Assembly (NCBI GenBank): GCA_045113475.1
Contig: JBGUIY010000023.1
Span: forward strand, 1-6,763
Length of the DNA: 6,763 bases
DNA from: UBA4246 sp045113475
GTDB lineage: Bacteria > Bacillota > Clostridia > Christensenellales > Aristaeellaceae
Direction: 5' to 3'
Shown: one piece after another, positions 5,294 to 6,763 of the stretch
How the letters are laid out: every line of letters starts with the position of its first letter
Numbering within the stretch: the stretch's first letter is position 1
Program-made: the position numbers and the translations under genes
Notes under the pieces: model-generated
What the model was told of the DNA's origin: nothing
Databases searched by the model: none
The model's input: the letters and a program-made list of their open reading frames with translations, nothing else

Positions 5294-6763
5294 TCAGTAT
5301 CCCGCCATGGCACGCTGTACGGTGTTCATGGCCTCGTTCAGCATTTCGGTCGTCGCGCCGCTGCTGATCATCGCGCTCAGCTGGCCGCAGGCTGCAGCCA
5401 GGTTCTCATAGGAGGCGGAGCCCGGCTCCATCCAGCCCAACTGCTGGTAGCCCTCATTCAGCACCTGCTCTGCCGCGCTGACCAGGGCCTGAGGCGCGGC
5501 GTATTCCGCCCAGTAGTCCTGCGTGGGGCCGTCCTGCTCCTGGGCGTCCGGCCAGACAGGCTGTCCGGCGCCGGGGTCCGTGTATCCCGGATCGGCGTAA
5601 CCCGGGTCATACCAGGGATCCGGATCCGGCTGGTAAGCGGGCATCGTGTGCCAGGTGCACACAGCACCGTTCAGGATCGAGGTGCCCAGGTACTTGGTGA
5701 GCACGTCCTGGTACTCCGTATTCAGGAACTTCGCCAGGGGATGCCCGACGGGCAGGGATACGACGCCCCGGGTCTCGGTATTCGTGCAGTAGGGGCCGGC
5801 CACCATGCCGGAATCCACGCACACCGTCTGCTGCACGTGCATGTCGCAGTACTCTGTCGGAACGTACCCGCGCGGCCACCAGCCAGATTCCACGCCGTCG
5901 TCCCGGCAGGCGTCGGTAGCGAGCTTGCCGGAATACTTGCAGGTGGTCACTTTCACCAAGCCGTATTCCTCGCCGCTGCCGCTCAGGATATCGCGGTTGC
6001 TCAGGCCCTTCTGCCTGTGGATTTTGCTCATGAAGCTCTGCCACAGGGCCGCGGCGCTGTTGCCGCCAGTGGTCTTGCTGGCCAGGGATTTATAGTTGTC
6101 ATGCCCGATCCAGACGGTACCGCAGTACCAGCCGGTCATTCCGGCGAAGAACACGCCCTTCTGGTCGGAGTTCGTGCCCGTCTTGCCGGCCACGGTCTGG
6201 CCCGAGATTTTGGCGGCCGTACCGGTGCCGCGGGAGACCGCTTCCTTCATCATGTCCACGACCAGCCAGGAGGTGGCGGGAGAGAATACCTGCCGCTCCA
6301 CCTGGTTCAGGCCGCCGTCGAATAGCGCGTGATGCTCGGAATCGAAGATGCCCTTGAAGGTCATCGGGGATTTGTACGCCCCGCCGTTGCCCAGCGTGCC
6401 ATAGGCCATGGCCATTTCGATGGGCGTGATGCCGCTGGAGCCCAGGGCGAGGCCGAAGGGCGTCTTGTTGATATGATCCGGCGAAATACCCAGCCGCAGC
6501 AGGAAATCATAGGAGCGCTCCACGCCCACGAAGTTCATCAGGGCGTAGGCCGCCGCCGTATTGTGGCTGCGCACCAGGGCAGCGCGCATGCTCTCCGGCC
6601 CGGTATAGGTGTTCGTGGAGTAGTTGCGCGGCCACGTGTCCTCGCCGTTTTTGCCCTTCCAGCCCGTAATCGGCAGGGGCATGTTGTTGACGACCTCTTT
6701 GTCGCCGTGGCCCAGTTCCACCGCCGGCGCGTACACCGACAGGGGCTTGATGGCCGAGCCCAC
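5294..6763 (-). CDS. Class A penicillin-binding protein (PBP1A-like), C-terminal part, truncated by window edge
   Basis: The 489 visible residues start at the window edge (first codon GTG, read as Val) inside the transpeptidase domain, so the membrane anchor and glycosyltransferase (GT51) domain lie outside. All three active-site motifs are present: SAIK (Ser3, Lys6) in GSAIKP, SHN (66-68) and KTGT (194-197). The domain cross-links peptidoglycan stem peptides on the outer face of the membrane. After it comes a Cys-rich tail (Cys at 275, 286, 306, 315, 326 and 369), as in many clostridial PBP1A proteins. Next is an Asp-Pro-Gly-Tyr linker (about 379-400, repeats of YADPG and YTDPG), then a final helical module (about 425-489) of unknown role. 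The stop is TGA after MAGY. The next gene, in the same direction, starts 35 to 56 nt later depending on its start codon; co-transcription is possible. The symbol is withheld because pbpA, ponA and mrcA usage varies. Confidence 0.95.
   Translation of the reverse strand: MGSAIKPLSVYAPAVELGHGDKEVVNNMPLPITGWKGKNGEDTWPRNYSTNTYTGPESMRAALVRSHNTAAAYALMNFVGVERSYDFLLRLGISPDHINKTPFGLALGSSGITPIEMAMAYGTLGNGGAYKSPMTFKGIFDSEHHALFDGGLNQVERQVFSPATSWLVVDMMKEAVSRGTGTAAKISGQTVAGKTGTNSDQKGVFFAGMTGWYCGTVWIGHDNYKSLASKTTGGNSAAALWQSFMSKIHRQKGLSNRDILSGSGEEYGLVKVTTCKYSGKLATDACRDDGVESGWWPRGYVPTEYCDMHVQQTVCVDSGMVAGPYCTNTETRGVVSLPVGHPLAKFLNTEYQDVLTKYLGTSILNGAVCTWHTMPAYQPDPDPWYDPGYADPGYTDPGAGQPVWPDAQEQDGPTQDYWAEYAAPQALVSAAEQVLNEGYQQLGWMEPGSASYENLAAACGQLSAMISSGATTEMLNEAMNTVQRAMAGY

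Noticed and set aside
5648..6325. Rightward open frame of 225 codons opposite the PBP gene
   Set aside because: It is antisense to a PBP with all three catalytic motifs intact, and shows no recognisable domain or ribosome site.

Overview
The window is GC-rich throughout its genes, with an AT-richer, repeat-bearing intergenic stretch at about 1584-1982. Gene content suggests an anaerobic, probably gut- or rumen-type, Gram-positive Firmicute of the class Clostridia. The evidence is a fused FeoA-FeoB ferrous iron transporter followed by a tiny Cys-rich Feo partner, a class A penicillin-binding protein with a Cys-rich clostridial-looking tail, and a DUF11-repeat surface protein. No rRNA or other phylogenetic marker is present, so I do not go below class.

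Layout. A rightward gene (3-1511, cut at the left edge) encodes the C-terminal part of a putative extracellular protein: DUF11-like repeats followed by one or two LprI-like helical units. It ends in a strong perfect hairpin (1548-1583). The other four genes all run leftward from the right edge: the C-terminal transpeptidase half of a class A PBP (5294-6763, cut), an alpha/beta hydrolase of the esterase/IroE type (4551-5237), the FeoAB fusion (2157-4502), and a 51-residue FeoB-associated Cys-rich membrane protein (1983-2138). The last is short enough to be missed by length cutoffs. Gaps between the four are small (about 18 to 56 nt) and hold no obvious terminator, so they may be co-transcribed. 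The last three could form an iron-acquisition unit.

The convergent intergenic region 1512-1982 holds the hairpin, a good match to a Fur box (1591-1610), a 17-nt inverted repeat pair about 140 nt apart (1693-1709 and 1850-1866), the second arm of which is itself part of a compact GC-rich palindrome, and a short GCGC-rich direct repeat. The Fur-box-like site is the most puzzling signal: it lies downstream of both flanking genes instead of in front of the iron transporter, so either an unrecognised iron-regulated transcript starts here or the site is a remnant.

How the genes work together (inference): FeoAB moves Fe(II) across the membrane using its G domain, and the small Cys-rich protein probably assists FeoB. 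The hydrolase might release iron from an ester siderophore or do an unrelated esterase job. The PBP builds peptidoglycan and has no evident functional link to iron. I see no mobile-element gene, CRISPR array, tRNA or rRNA, and no clear new multi-gene system.
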